Shown: in pieces, positions 1 through 11,700 of the stretch
Layout: each line of letters opens with the position of its first letter
How positions within the stretch are numbered: the first letter of the stretch is position 1
NCBI GenBank assembly: GCA_003427395.1
Contig: BFEA01000024.1
Span: 2,959,540-2,998,939 of the forward strand
DNA from: Chara braunii
Lineage: Eukaryota; Streptophyta; Charophyceae; Charales; Characeae
Length of the DNA stretch: 39,400 nucleotides
Direction of reading: 5' to 3'
The notes under the pieces: generated by a model
The model's input: the letters and a program-made list of their open reading frames with translations, nothing else
The model's database searches: none
Told to the model about the DNA's origin: nothing
Program-made: the position numbers and the translations under genes

Positions 1-648
1 TCTGCAGACTACGAGAGGGAGAGAGATTGGTGACTTTGGGACTTGACGACATTTGGATTCAGACTCGACATTGGGGTTGAGACATTGAACGAGGGATTAT
101 TTGGGACCTGTACAAAAGACTTGGTGTTGACGACATTCCCATCTTCCCCCTCTTCTTCGTCTGATCCCCTCCTCTTCGTCTGTGTATGGTCCAGACCTGG
201 CGAATTCTTCCGGTGTGTGGCCCATGCCTTCACACCTTGCAACGATGATGATGTATGTTGGGTCTGCATTGCGACGTTGATTGGGTTGATCATTGGTATC
301 CTAGCATTCCGCTGCGCTGTCTTGTACTATGTGAGGGAGGTCGGTCCTTGTTCTGGTTTGCACCATTACGGTATGCAACACTTTGGTATCTCCTCCTCCT
401 CTCACATGGGTGATGTATAATGGGACGCCGTGTCAGTCCCGGTCAAGTCAGGACTTATATCTGAGTCTTCCACTGCGCTACAAAGTGCCATTTTGTATGT
501 ATCAGGATGAACACTGGGTGTTGAGATTCCCCTACCACTGCATTGTCCATTCAGTCCTTTTTATCACAATTGCGGATCCTTGGCCGTACATACATTGCCC
601 AACTGGCCATGTATCAGATAGGGGCCCCGTGAGGGTTCGTTCCTCGCA
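1..648 (-). repeat. LTR-like 3' end of chromovirus copy 1 (partial)
   Basis: Immediately after the polypurine tract of copy 1 the minus strand starts TGCGAGGAAC, close to the TGTGAGGAAC start of the copy 2 LTRs. Similarity to the copy 2 LTR fades after about 30-45 bases, and the rest (down to base 1) does not resemble it. The open frames here (43-420, 9-293) show no recognisable domain and are probably chance. Either unrelated DNA was inserted near the LTR start or this LTR is of a different type from the 5' one. Confidence 0.55.
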
Positions 649-686
649 TTCCATCCCCCTTAGCTTCGAAAGTCCGCTGAGATGCT

Positions 687-2023
687 TCATGCTGGTGCCT
701 TCCCCTTCACTTTCCTTGCATACTCGGCCACTATTTGAGGAGCTGTCTTGACCAGTTCTTCCGTGGTAAACCATCGATCTTCCTTCGGATCAGTATGATG
801 CCTGAACTGTACTTTGTACTCCCTTACAAGTTTAGGCGGTCTACCCCTGCCAGCTGGCTTGGGAACAGGCGTGTCCCTGTGCTCCAGGATATTGTTGACG
901 TCCACGTGACCATCCATGGTTGGGGGCAGCATAGATCTCCTTGATGGGAATTGTTCTGTCTCAGCGAAAGGTGCAAGCTTTGAGGCGTGGAACACAAGGT
1001 TAGTACGTAGGTCCGAATTACGTACGAGGGACCATCGAAATCACTACCCACAATGTCTAAGACTTCCCAGGAACAGAAATACTGAGGCATTAGTTTTCTA
1101 GAGATGCCAAACTCTTGTCCCAGCTCACTAACCTTGACCCAGACACGTTCCCTACCTAAAACGTTGACTGTCGGCGATGCTTATTCTCGGAAGCGATCAT
1201 TGCTTCCTGAGATTTCTTGATGTGCTCGACAGTCTGCTGCAACAACTTCTCATACTGGACACCAAACTCGATGGTTCCAGGAGTTGCAGCAGTTCGGTTT
1301 TCAGGCAAGATTGCAGCTGATTAGGACTGACGCTGGTGGTGTTGTGTACGACATTATTGTACAGACTGGCGATGAGAGGTAGCTTCTCATCCCAGTCATC
1401 CTGGCTGGGCTTGATATAGTGCCTCAACAAATGCTGCACCACGCGGTTCATTTGTTCAGCCTGCCCATTTGCTTCGGGATGATTCCCGAAAGTCATCTGG
1501 AGCTGACGGCCCATTTGTTCAGCGACCTTCTTCCACATCTCAGTGGTAAACCAGACATCTCTATCACTAACGATAGTCTTTGGCAGTCCAAAGTCGCGCG
1601 CACCCAGTTGTCCATGGCAGTCTCCGACATGGCGATTAGTCTAGCGTACTAAGTGAACCTATCCACTATGACGAAAATATGTCTTTTGCCATTCTTGCTG
1701 GTCATGAGGGTATCCATGAAATCCATGGAAACACTATGTCCCGGACCAGCAGGAATGGGTAGGGGCTTCAATAACCCAAGTGGTGCTCGAGTCCGTGTAT
1801 CCCGTTGACAGACTTGACGAGTCTGCACATACTTCTTTGCATCGTCAAGCATGTTAGGCGTCCAGAATCGTTGTACCAAGTTAGCAGAAGTCTTCTTGTA
1901 GCCGAAATGTCCTGTTGCGTCATGGCACTCACCTAAAAATAAACTACGCAAAATCTCCCTAGATGGAACTACTAACCTCTTGAACCGTGTCTTCTCAAGA
2001 AAGAGCAACCCATCCACCATCAC
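687..2023 (-). pseudogene. Integrase plus chromodomain, chromovirus copy 1 (broken)
   Basis: Read on the minus strand, this is the end of Pol. It holds an H2C2-type zinc-binding part (HDATGH near 1926-1909, VCQRD near 1813-1800), the first catalytic Asp in SMDFMDTL, the second in SDRDVWFT, and the catalytic Glu region in HPEANGQAEQMN (about 1470-1440). A GPY/F-like module (PQYF..WEVL, near 1085) follows, then a chromodomain-like tail with HTDPKEDRW and LVKTAPQIV, ending at a stop just before 687. Integrase inserts the cDNA; the chromodomain usually targets heterochromatin. It is dead: there is a frameshift near 1600 just before the second catalytic Asp, a deletion of roughly 40 bases near 1310 compared with copy 2, and another shift before the chromodomain. 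The first zinc-binding Cys is Arg (codon at 1819-1817). Confidence 0.85.
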
Positions 2024-4260
2024 AAACTCATCAAATGTGGCCTTGTCCTGGGCCTCGAGTTTGCGGATGATGCCATCGTGACAGGGTCCTCCTTGTAGGC
2101 CTCCACCAAGGATCGAGTGACATCGTCAGATAAGCCAAACTCAGTAATCAGCGCACCCAGGTAGTCTTCCCTACGGGACAATGCATCAACAACCTTGTTA
2201 TACTCTCCTTTCACGTAGTCTAGCTTGAAGTCATACTGGTCTATGACTTCAATCCAGCGTTTGAGTGCGCCCGAGAGAACAGGTTGTGTCTTGATCCACT
2301 TGAGTGTCTGATGGTCAGTCCTTAGATAGAAGAACCGTCGCAACAGATAGTGCCTCTAGTGGACAAGTGCCTTGTAGCGGTTAGGCGGACTTCACCAATT
2401 TCTTAGATGACATTTTCTTGCTCATGTACTTGATCGACCTTAACGTTTTCCCTTTCTGCCGAGCCAAGAATGCGCCTATGCCGTACTGGCTTGCGTCAGT
2501 GGTCACTAGAAATGGCCTTTGCAGCTCGGGGACCATGAGAACCTCATGATGTGTAAGGGCATATGCTTCAATCTCTTGAAAGAAGCCTCACATGCGTCTG
2601 TCCATTCCCATGGAGTGTCGAGGTGCGTTAGATCAGTCAAGGGTGATGCGATGGTACTATAGTTGTGTACAAAATTGTGGTAATAACCACACATCCCCAA
2701 GAAAGATCTGACCTCAGTCACAGACTGGGGTCGTGGGAGTCTCTAATGCTGGCCACTTTCGCGTCTTCGGGTCTAATACCCTCCGTGGATACTTCATGAC
2801 CCAAGTACAAGATTTTAGTGCGACCAAATTCGCATTTCTCTAAATTGATTTTATACTTGTGCTGCCGAAGGAGAGAAGGAACTTTGTCTACATGCTGGGT
2901 ATGCTCCTCGACAATTCTACTGAAGATAAGCATGTCGTCGAGGTACACGACGCTAAACTTATCCAAGTAGTCATGGAATATCCTATTCATGGCGTGCTGG
3001 AATGTACCCGGCACGTTGCAAAGGCCGAAGGGCATCACTACGAACTTGTACAGATCGTACCTAGTTTGAAAGGCGTTTTTGTGCTGATCTTCCAGTCTAA
3101 TGGCAATCTGATGGTAGTTGGATTTTAAGTCTATCTTTGTGAAGTACTTACATCCCTGCACCCTATCCAAAAGGTCGTCGATACGCGGTAGGGACTCTAC
3201 GTTCTTAACAGTGATGGCATTGAGGGCCCTATAATCAATGCACATCCGTAGTGATCCCCCCGTCTTTGGTACAAATAGAAGTGGTGAGCCGAAGGGAGAG
3301 ATACTAGGTCGTATCCAACCCTTTTTTGTGAGCTCTTTCAGTTGCCAACGGAGCTCGCCCAATTGGGTCGGAGCCATCCTATGGATTCTCCCTTTGGGTA
3401 TCTTGCTCCCAGAGATGATCTCTATGGCATGGACAACCTCCCTGTCTACGACACCTGTGAGCTCCTCGAACAAATCAGGGTACTTAGCGACGCCACTCTC
3501 TATCTCTGGGGGTGTTTTAACGGCCTCCCCTTTGGCAGCGATAAAGACGAGGTACATACTTTCGTCTTGGTTCTGTTTATAATAATGGCAAAAGGCCGAT
3601 GAGCACAAACACCTGCAGGAGTCAATTAACCTTTTAGCCGTATACTTAGCTAGTCTAACAATCCTCCCATTAGGTAATTCGTGCCTCAATACTTTCCTGT
3701 CCCAGTCAAACTGGGGCTTGGCAACCTCAAGGTAGTACATGCCTGACAACATGTCAAATGGCAGGTCGTCACTGACCAGGAATGAAATTGTATGATTAAG
3801 TTCTCCTTTTGGATAGGAGAAGGTGCAGACCACGTCGTTCACGTAGTCCTTCACCATCATGCGCTCTTTGTTGGCCAGAGTAGATGCTATCGGTCTACTC
3901 AAGCGCTGCACCCGGTCCTGTAGGCGTAGTCTCTCAACGCAGTCGTGACTTGTAAAGTTTTGAGTGGAACCAATGTCTACAAAGGCCCTGCATTTGCGGT
4001 CCCCCACACCAACTTCCACAACGAAATGCTCCCCTGTAGGCCTCTACTTAGTGCCACCCAGGACTCACGAGGGTCCCTTGCCGACCACTCACTTTGTAGG
4101 TCCTCTAAGGTCTCAGACACATCCAACGAGCATAATATCGTTGGGTCAGGATGCTTCTGCCGGGTGACTAAGGAGTCGATAGCTTTGGCCAACTCTTGAA
4201 ACGGGGAGGGTACATCACCCGCTTCAACGAGAGTAGACGAGGCCCCACTTTGGGAAGAAG
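2020..4260 (-). pseudogene. Protease, reverse transcriptase and RNase H, chromovirus copy 1 (broken)
   Basis: The longest piece is a 433-residue frame (4019-2718). It starts with the aspartic protease region, whose active site reads VDIGS (3980-3966) instead of the usual D-T/S-G. Reverse transcriptase follows with CIDYRALN, KIDLKSNYHQI, FVVMPFGLCN and the catalytic YLDD (2945-2934), which is intact. A frameshift near 2718 leads into the connection region (SFLGMCGYY), then RNase H with the TDAS motif near 2507-2491 and LRTDHQTL near 2320. Further breaks lie near 4030 (before the protease), near 2500 and near 2345. The part upstream of 4030 is readable in another frame (4192-3977), so the protein was once continuous with the Gag-protease linker. 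RT and protease motifs are clear; loss of function is certain from the frame breaks. Confidence 0.88.
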
Positions 4261-4319
4261 GAATCCCACCTTTTAGTGGTATCTTTTGTGGAACCTTAGC
4301 GTTCTTGCGCTTGATCCAA

Positions 4320-5981
4320 ACTGTTGATGGGCATACTCACCGCAGTTAATGCAAGCACCCCGCTGCTAACGATCCTGCCACACATCTTGATCCAAACCTG
4401 CTCGAACCCATGCCGCTATGTTGTGCGGGTTCGGGTTTTGCCCGTGACTCCTCTGCTGCCCTCCCTTGCCGTGGCCAGCTGCCTTGCCTTTCACTACGGC
4501 AGCGAGGTTGCTACCCTCAACATCATCCTCGCTGTCTATCTCTGAACCGTCCACAAGATCAGACACATCATCGATCTCAATTTGATTCCCCTCGGAATCA
4601 ACCATCATCAATCGACTACCCTTTTTTTTCCACGCTTGTGGACTCTTCTTCTTTCTTCCATCCGTAGAGGGGGCTTGAGCACCTCCTAGCGTAGCCTCCA
4701 AATCTAGGGCCTTCTTGCTAAGGGTCTCAAAGGTGTGATACTCTAACCAAGCCTCACTGGCTAACAAGTTCTTGATGTCTGTGGGAAGACATCTAAGGAA
4801 CATGGTCAACAAGACCTGTGGATTGATCTGGGGGACGACAATTAATTGCTCTACAGCTGAGGTGAGCTCGCGGACAGACTTGTACTTTCTAGTATCAAGC
4901 TTCAACAACCCATCATTGGCAATTTGTGCCTGTTGGGGTTTGTGCCATCACACTTCCACCAGATCCGTAAAGCTCTCAAGGGTATGGGTCTTAACCCAGT
5001 CACCCATTTTCCTGCCGAATCCCTTTGAGGCTACTAATCCATTTAGCCAGCCAGCTGCTGAGCAACAATTATCACTTCCTCCTCCACCAACGTCCTCTTC
5101 GCCCTCACCCACACTGGCACCGTTCTCAACCAAGTGTTGAGAGCCTCATCCTTCTTGTCTCCTGAGAAGGTTGGGGGTGGTTTCAATGTGGTCTTGGGAT
5201 ACCAAGGCTGTTGCTGTCCCACTGGTGGGGCAGGTGGCGGCTGTGGTGTAGCTCCCGCCGCTGGACCAGATGATAAAGAAGCTGCAGTCTGTGCGGCTTC
5301 TGCTGATGTACCACTTGGTGTGGTACCAAACAGAGGCGGATACTGGCCTGTCATCGCTGAGAATGGCGGCGATGGCAAAGCTGTTGGCCTGATTCCTGGC
5401 CTGTGCGTGGCGTCCAGTTTGCTGTCCATGTAGACGTGCATGGACAGGATGCTTGCCTTAAGAGTCCTTGTGGTGTCGTTAAGGGCCGAGTCATCTAACC
5501 CCTCTAATGCAGCTTTGTTTGCCTCTCTATTCTGTAGTCTGATACTTCTATTTCTAATCTCATTCTCCCTGTCGATAGCTTTCTTAAGTTCCTCCTCTAG
5601 CCTTAAGCGGATCCTCTCTACTTGCTGGAGCTCCATCTGCTCCCTGGTGTGTGGAGGCGGCGAGCTGGACTGCAAACCTGCCATCTGACTGGCCCCGGAC
5701 CCTGTTGTACTGGAAACGGACTGTCCTGTGGTGTCCGACATTCCCAACGAGATGCTGCAGATGTAGCCATAGCTACTGCGCTAGCCGCTGCTGCTGCCAA
5801 CGTTCTCTCTATAGCTGCTGCAGCTTCCCTCAGTCTCAAGATTACGGGCTCTTGCTTTGGCCCTACGCCTTCTCTCGTCTCCCGGTAACAGGACCTGGAA
5901 CACTATAGGTACTCTACGCGTGTCACACCTAGTCTGCCTTCAGTCGTCAGCTGTTCCTTCACCATCCTCTGATCCACTCAT
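4320..5981 (-). pseudogene. Gag, chromovirus copy 1 (broken)
   Basis: This is the capsid/nucleocapsid protein of copy 1. The likely start is the ATG at 5981 (MSGSED), which is also present in copy 2 at 25651; an in-frame stop and a shift follow within the first 100 bases. Readable parts are an Ala-rich stretch, a charged predicted coiled coil (about 5640-5520; LRLEEELKKA), a Pro-rich linker, and the retrotransposon Gag core (NTWLRTVPVWVRAKRTL near 5100, then 4908-4366). The nucleocapsid zinc knuckle near 4365-4325 begins CINC and has its His, but a stop (TAG) sits just upstream and a small insertion removes the last Cys. Copy 2 keeps the complete CX2CX4HX4C, so this is decay specific to copy 1. 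Confidence 0.82.
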
Positions 5982-7328
5982 CGGCTAGGTAGACGCTGTC
6001 TGCACTAGTGTACACTCTGGAACCTACTGCAGCGTGCGTCTGGCCGGTTCTAAAAATAAATGAAATAAAAATAAACATCCGGCGAGTTACCTAGACTACC
6101 GGTCAAGCGGTATCAAAACAGCATTCACACGGACTGTACACAAAATCTAAGTTTACCATGATTAGTTCTCTTACAACAGCTTCAAAAAGAACTGGCTATG
6201 GTAGAATACTACAGTTCTAGTCTAGGCTGTCTGTGAGGTGTTAGCAGTGTGTAAACCAACTAATAAAAATAAAAATAAACTATGTCAGTTCTAGTCTAGG
6301 CTGTCTGTGAGGTGTCTGTAAACCAGCTAATCAAAATAAAAATAAACTATGTAGCAGATGTATGCACAATGGGTATTGTTGTGTCAGACCGTTGAGTCTC
6401 AATTGGAATCACCCTCCCCTGTATCCAACGTGCCTGTAGGCATCATCAAGCGTCAGTGTCTAAGGTGTGCATTAGTGGCCCACCCCTGTGCTCAAGGTGT
6501 ATGCTTATGACCAGCCTGCCCGTTCTTGACCCTCACGTGCAACCAGCCTTACGTCTGACTGATCTGGCTGATCAAGAGGCAGTTTAAGGACAGCCCCCAC
6601 TGTCCTCAGGAATTATTTAACGTCGCAATCAGGACGACGATCACAACCAGTGGACAGTTCAGACACCCGCCAGAAATATTTATAGACGGTCTGGAAGCGT
6701 GTGCATTAGGACTGGTCAGTCCGCACACCCCTTTTATCAGCGCAGCAAAGAGCCTTCAAAGGACAAAGCAGCATGGCCTGCGTGTACTACTCCCATGGGT
6801 TGGCATGGTGACCGTGACCCGTGCTTCGACCAGGGCCCGTCAGAAGCACCGCCCTCTCTTGCCGGATGCGCCACCGGGAAGAATGTCGTCTCTCAAGGTA
6901 GAGCGCACACAATTCCTCACACAAAGAGAGGACACTCGAGTTAGACTCACTTCCTCGCGGTAAGAAGAGACTGAGAGGGTAGATAAGGACTGGGAACAAT
7001 GTACCTGGAGATAGCTGCCCCCAACCACAAATTTCTCACCAATTGAGCCGACGTGCATTTCGATGACCGGTCATAGCCTCGGTACCACCCACAACGCGAT
7101 GCAGTGCCACCTCAGCCAAAATGCCACATCAGCATGCTCTCATCATCATACATACATCCGCTGTTGCCACAGCTCCCACGCTGTCGCCACAGCCTTCCAG
7201 CGGCCGGCCCCTCTACCTGGGCCCCGCTCTATCAAGCCAGCGCCAAAGTATCCTTCCTGCACATGAAGCATCGACAGCGCACCAAGTAACAATGTCGCGA
7301 GCGCCAGGTAAGCGGCGATCACAAACCA
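5982..7328 (-). other. Untranslated leader of chromovirus copy 1
   Basis: This stretch between the primer binding site and Gag shows no coding frame I trust. It matches the same part of copy 2 (24396-25650) in reverse complement; for example the segment around 6540-6720 pairs with 24960-25160, including a shared TATAAA-type run. Copy 1 carries a private tandem duplication (6212-6353). Confidence 0.75.
6212..6353. repeat. Tandem duplication of about 74 bp in copy 1 leader
   Basis: Two adjacent copies start CAGTTCTAGTCTAGGCTGTC, at 6212 and 6286. Each ends in an A/T-rich run with AATAAAAATAAA. The second copy is a few bases shorter. Copy 2 of the element has only one equivalent, so the duplication arose after the copies separated. 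Confidence 0.85.
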
Positions 7329-7340
7329 GCTCTGATACCA
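7329..7340 (-). other. Primer binding site, initiator-Met tRNA type (copy 1)
   Basis: The minus strand reads TGGTATCAGAGC, the classic plant retrotransposon primer binding site complementary to the 3' end of initiator methionine tRNA. It lies three bases inside the LTR end, with the same spacing as copy 2. Confidence 0.88.
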
Positions 7341-7343
7341 AAT

Positions 7344-8117
7344 TGCGAGGAATATGAGTGGGAATGATATACAGAAAACCAAGTTGCGAAATCACACAGA
7401 TGTCCAGGTAGTCCTGCACAAGCAGGGAGCACAATTGCACCGAGTTCCCATCCAAATAAGAGCAATACAATGAAGTAATGAGCCAATGTTCAAGCCCTCA
7501 GGCCACACCAACACAGTATCCAAAGTTGCTTCCCTCTGTCTGGCGCCCAGCACCCAGCCTACACTACCTGACTATCCTACCTACATCAGCATTCTCGCAA
7601 CAGGCTCACTTCGATTCTCGAAGACCAATGTACAGGACGTCAACACCATAGCCGACCTCTTACATGTACCAGGTATGTATCTCGTTTCCCCTCATCAGAC
7701 CCTGTCCACTCACACTCGCCTCCTTCCTGAAGACCACTGATCGCCCTCGAATGCCCTAGCGCCCTGCAGCCCGGCTATGGCTGCTTAGCGCTCCGCTGCC
7801 CTGCAGCGCCCCACTTCACCACTCATGTGCCCGCGCATGCTCTGGCCTCAACGCAGCACGCAGCCTCTCACGCAGCAGCGCAGCAGCGTGACCGCATTGC
7901 CTACGCAGCCCAGAATGTCCAGGCCCTGGCTGCTCTTCTTCCTATATGGAAGTGGCAGCCCCTGCGTGGCTGCATGTGGCCTGGCTGGAAGATTCCAGTA
8001 GCTTCCTGTTGGGCCCCAGTACCTGCACCCCGACCCGAGACTACTGTTGAGGGCCTGGGCCCTTTACAGTTGGGCACGGCCTCAGTCTCCAGACTTGGGC
8101 TGTTTGCTGCATTTGCA
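7344..8117 (-). repeat. 5' LTR of chromovirus copy 1, outer part missing
   Basis: In reverse complement this matches the last 770 or so bases of the copy 2 LTR (about 23610-24380), ending ATTCCTCGCA next to the PBS. Landmarks include the GTTGGTGTGGCC segment (near 7500) and the near-palindrome CTGGAAGATTCCAG (near 7986-8000). Homology stops near 8117, so the first 320 or so bases of the LTR are absent and hAT-type sequence begins instead. Confidence 0.78.
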
Positions 8118-8736
8118 CAGGATCGGTAGGGCTGACTGGTCGGCGGTAAGCCGACCAGTTAGAAAACAGGCATCCGCTGATTTTTTTTCAAATCTAAGTT
8201 CGGGGCTGTACTGCGCTTGCTGAGTACAGCCCAAATCCACAGAGATATTTTGTTTGCGTATTTTTTTGTTTTGGGGGGGGGTCGGGAGGGGTTGGGGGTC
8301 TGTGGGGCTGGGGGCACCTGTTTCGTGGTTTTGAGGGGCTGTTCGAGGGTTCTGAGGGAGTTGTGGCAGGGAACGATTTTGCAGAACATTGCGACATTTT
8401 GCAGGGGTGTTTGGGGCTTTTGTTCGGGCATGGTCAACAACATCAACACATAGTTCAATCCAAAGAAAAAGAAGAAGAAGAAGAAGAAGATACAATTGCG
8501 CAAAATCGGCACTTCATTATAGTCTGACTATCCCCAAAGTCCCAAAACTCAGCCGAAATTATGTCCACCTTAGACATGGAGGATAAGACGAGCAGGAAGA
8601 AGAAGAAGATGATGAAGAAGTTCGTGCCGAGGAAGGATGAGAAGAAGAAGAGGAAGCCGAAGAAAAAGAAGAAGAAAGACGTTTCTCTCCCTCTCTCACC
8701 CGATCTCTCTCTCACCCTTTCTCTCTCTCTCTCTCA
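8118..8736. other. 3' non-coding end of hAT element with simple repeats
   Basis: No gene is seen. The stretch has an inverted motif at 8136-8158 (GGTCGG / CCGACC), a G-rich run at 8272-8312 able to form a G-quadruplex on the plus strand, AAG runs at 8465-8490 and within 8597-8675, and a CT-rich run at 8686-8738. Several open frames across it are low-complexity artefacts. Confidence 0.6.
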
Positions 8737-11700
8737 TCATTCGCTGCTGCTACTCGTGTCAGTTGATGACGAAGTGTCAGTCGATGATGATGCCGACGCT
8801 TCCTTCTCTTCTGCAGAAGGCGAAGCGCTGCTGCTACTCGAGTCGTCGTCCTCTTGCACATGCTTCCTCTTTTTCTGCGGATGCAGTTTCGGCGATTGTG
8901 AGGCTGTGGCGACCTTGTTTTGAGCCCTTTGTGCCTTCCTCGTCTTTGCCTCTTGAACAACAACATGCTTCTCTTCCAAGGTCGCTGGTGGTGTGAATGT
9001 CTTGCGTCCCTTGCCACTTCCACCTCTAGTCCTCTGTGTTGCTGCCATTGTCTCCTTTGGCTTGTTATTCCCTCCTTTCTTTCTGCCCACCAAACTCTTC
9101 ACTTGAGGAACCTTGCTGGCGTCAATTTCGGCGACACTATTGCACGTCGTGGAGGGTTAGATCCTCCATCCCCAGCAGCCGGGGTCCTCCTCCTGTAGAC
9201 CATGCCCCGTGGTCCTGCCCCGGCCTCGAGTGGAATGTCCTCGCTCAAATGAAGAGTGGGTGGGGTCGGTCTAGTGAATCTGGCCCAATTGGGAGTCTGC
9301 TCCTCGGAATCAGTCCGCATAGGGGGCATTGCAGCTAGGTGTTTGGCAAAGTCTGCATTGGAACCAGTCGCCGCAATGGGGCCCATGTGGTGCACTAGGG
9401 AGGTGAATCTCTCCCCCAACTGCAACCGAGGGTCAGAAGTGGAAAACACATCACCGTCCTCAACCTCGAGGTCCTCAGCTGTTCCAGGAACCAGGTCCTC
9501 CATGGCCGCACTGATGTCTCCGTCGTCATGGACCGCATTAGCAAGAACTGGATCATCCCCATGCACACCAATGTTTGCATCAACCTCCACCGCAGCACAG
9601 TCCTCGTGAACGTCCGACAATTCCCTGTGCGTCATTCTGCAGCCTGCGGGTATCTCCTCGAGCATAGCTCACCGGTGAGGGGTGACCTGTGCGCCCGAGA
9701 GTGAGCGGGTGCCCTGCAGTGGAGGCTCGCTGCCTGACGCGGAGCTCCGTCATTGTGTACGAACACCCGCGTCACGGGGTAATGATGCCGAAACGGCCGC
9801 CGAACGCCCGCCAAATGCAGGGACCTCCTGTTGTCGTGTCTAGTGGAAGATGACCCGCCACCCGACCGCCAGGTGGACCGCTTGTTGGTGAACTGCACTT
9901 CGAGTAACTCATCGTCGCCCTCACTATCGTTGCTCTCCTCCTCCTAGTCATCAGCAACAACGGTCGTCCCACGGTCGTCATTCGCGAGACGGCGAGGACG
10001 GTAGGAAAGATCAAGGAGCCATGTCCCGTCGTCCACCCTCTCCTCCTGAAGCTCCTGAACGTCGAATCTGGTTCCCTTTGATTTGTGGCCGTGAGATTTG
10101 GACCAATTAGCGGCTTCAGGAGTGCGAGGATGTCCTCACCGTCTCACGTTAAACCATCAAAAGGCGCCTCGTCCTCTGGTGTCTCCCACTCGAGCCGCTC
10201 AATGTTAACGAATCCCATCTTCGTCCTTGACATGCGCAACAACTTCTTGTTCCAATGGATGAAGACGAGCATTTGCAGGTTGTCCGAGCTCAACAGATTT
10301 CTCCTATTCGTGTGAACGAGGTCGAACGTGGACCAATTCCACTCGCATGGAGAGGCTGTAGTCCACATACTGAGCACTTTGACTGCGATCTTCGTCAGCG
10401 TCTTGTGGTTCTTCCCATAACTCAACCACCACTGAGACATTGACACGTGACCACCTGTCAAAGCCTCCTCAGAGTTTTGGCCGTTCCACGCCGGATCCAT
10501 ATAATGGAAATTCTTAAGGGAGTTTCAGCACTCTTTGTACTCCTTCGGATTCTTCGGGTGAACCGAAACAAAGTGTGTTTGCGATCTCCTCAGAAGCCAT
10601 GTCGTCGAACAGGCGAGCAGATCTGTGGAGCGGGTGTAACATCCATTCTGCTGCATGCACAGGGAGAGCCACCATCCCCACACAGTCTTTCACCTTCGTC
10701 ATCACAAACTCCCTCGTCTCACAATCCATGGGCAGCACAGCTATCCTCTTCTCCAGCGTGATCCCCAAAGACCACACCTACATACTCACCCTCCCATAGG
10801 TCCATGTCGTTCATGAGGGCATAAACAGGCTCAAGCAAGGTACATGCGCGCTCCACGGTCAACCACCAAGTCGGGTCTCGTATGAGCTCCTTGCACGATC
10901 GCGGACATGTCACTGCGGTCCGATCCCATGGAGAGTGAACCCACTGCAGGTGGGAAATAGTCGACAGCAACACATCCTCACACTCCTGAAGTTGCTGCAG
11001 CATGAGGAAGTTCGTGCCGAATCTAGTCTCCCCCGGTTGGATCAACTCCAACGGCCTCCCATTTGTGATACCCAACTGTGTCATGTGCTGCCTCCCAATC
11101 CTCCTGAGCACCGCCAAGGCCCACTGATGTCTCTTGATGAAAGTGGCGATCTCCCTTCCCTGCAGAATCACCTCCCCAATCCATGGCACCGAAGCAATGT
11201 CACACATCAGAAGGTTGCACACATGGCATGCGCGTGGCACTGATGGAATGCTGCTGATCGCAGGGTCCTCGTGCTCATCCAATATCTTCCTGGCCAAAAT
11301 GTTGACCTGTGCCAAGTCGGTGCAGATGGCATTCACCCTATGCACCCCCAACTCCTTGATGACTTTCTCCGACATCCTCGCCAAAGCTGGGGCTGACTTA
11401 TCCTTCCCCTCCATGTCTACACTCCTCACCATGACAGCCCCTGAATCGCTGGCCGCAATGAAGTTCACAACCGGCGTGTTGCTGGTGGTCATTGTGCCGT
11501 CTGTCATCAAGTGAGGCCTGTGACATCCCACAGCTCACGTATCTTATCCAAATTGGCATCCACGGCTTTGTACTCTGCGGGCAGGGCCTTCGTCCTCAAG
11601 TGGTTGTATCCTGGCATCCTCAACATTCTCCTTGATCTAGCCGCCAGGTTCATGATCCTCTCCATGTTCTTGTACGAGTCAGATTGAAGGCGATGACGTT

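Larger units (their letters stand above)
1..8117 (-). mobile_element. Ty3/gypsy chromovirus copy 1, degenerate, reverse orientation
   Basis: This is a whole LTR retrotransposon read on the minus strand. In element order it has a partial 5' LTR (8117-7344), PBS (7340-7329), a leader of about 1.3 kb, Gag from an ATG at 5981, protease, reverse transcriptase, RNase H, integrase, a C-terminal chromodomain ending at 687, a polypurine tract near 666-649, and an LTR-like 3' end from 648 to the window edge. Domain order PR-RT-RH-IN with a chromodomain is that of Ty3/gypsy chromoviruses. The coding part is broken by several frameshifts, so it cannot make its own proteins. It matches copy 2 (23279-32137) along its whole coding length and leader. 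The left end runs off the window. Confidence 0.9.

Noticed and set aside
43-420. 125-residue plus-strand frame with a hydrophobic segment
   Set aside because: It lies in LTR-like sequence, antisense to the element, with no recognisable domain or codon support.
7146-7470. Frames in copy 1 with an apparent counterpart protein in copy 2 (24254-24592)
   Set aside because: They cover the LTR end, PBS and leader; similarity is at DNA level because the copies are related, and frames are not maintained.
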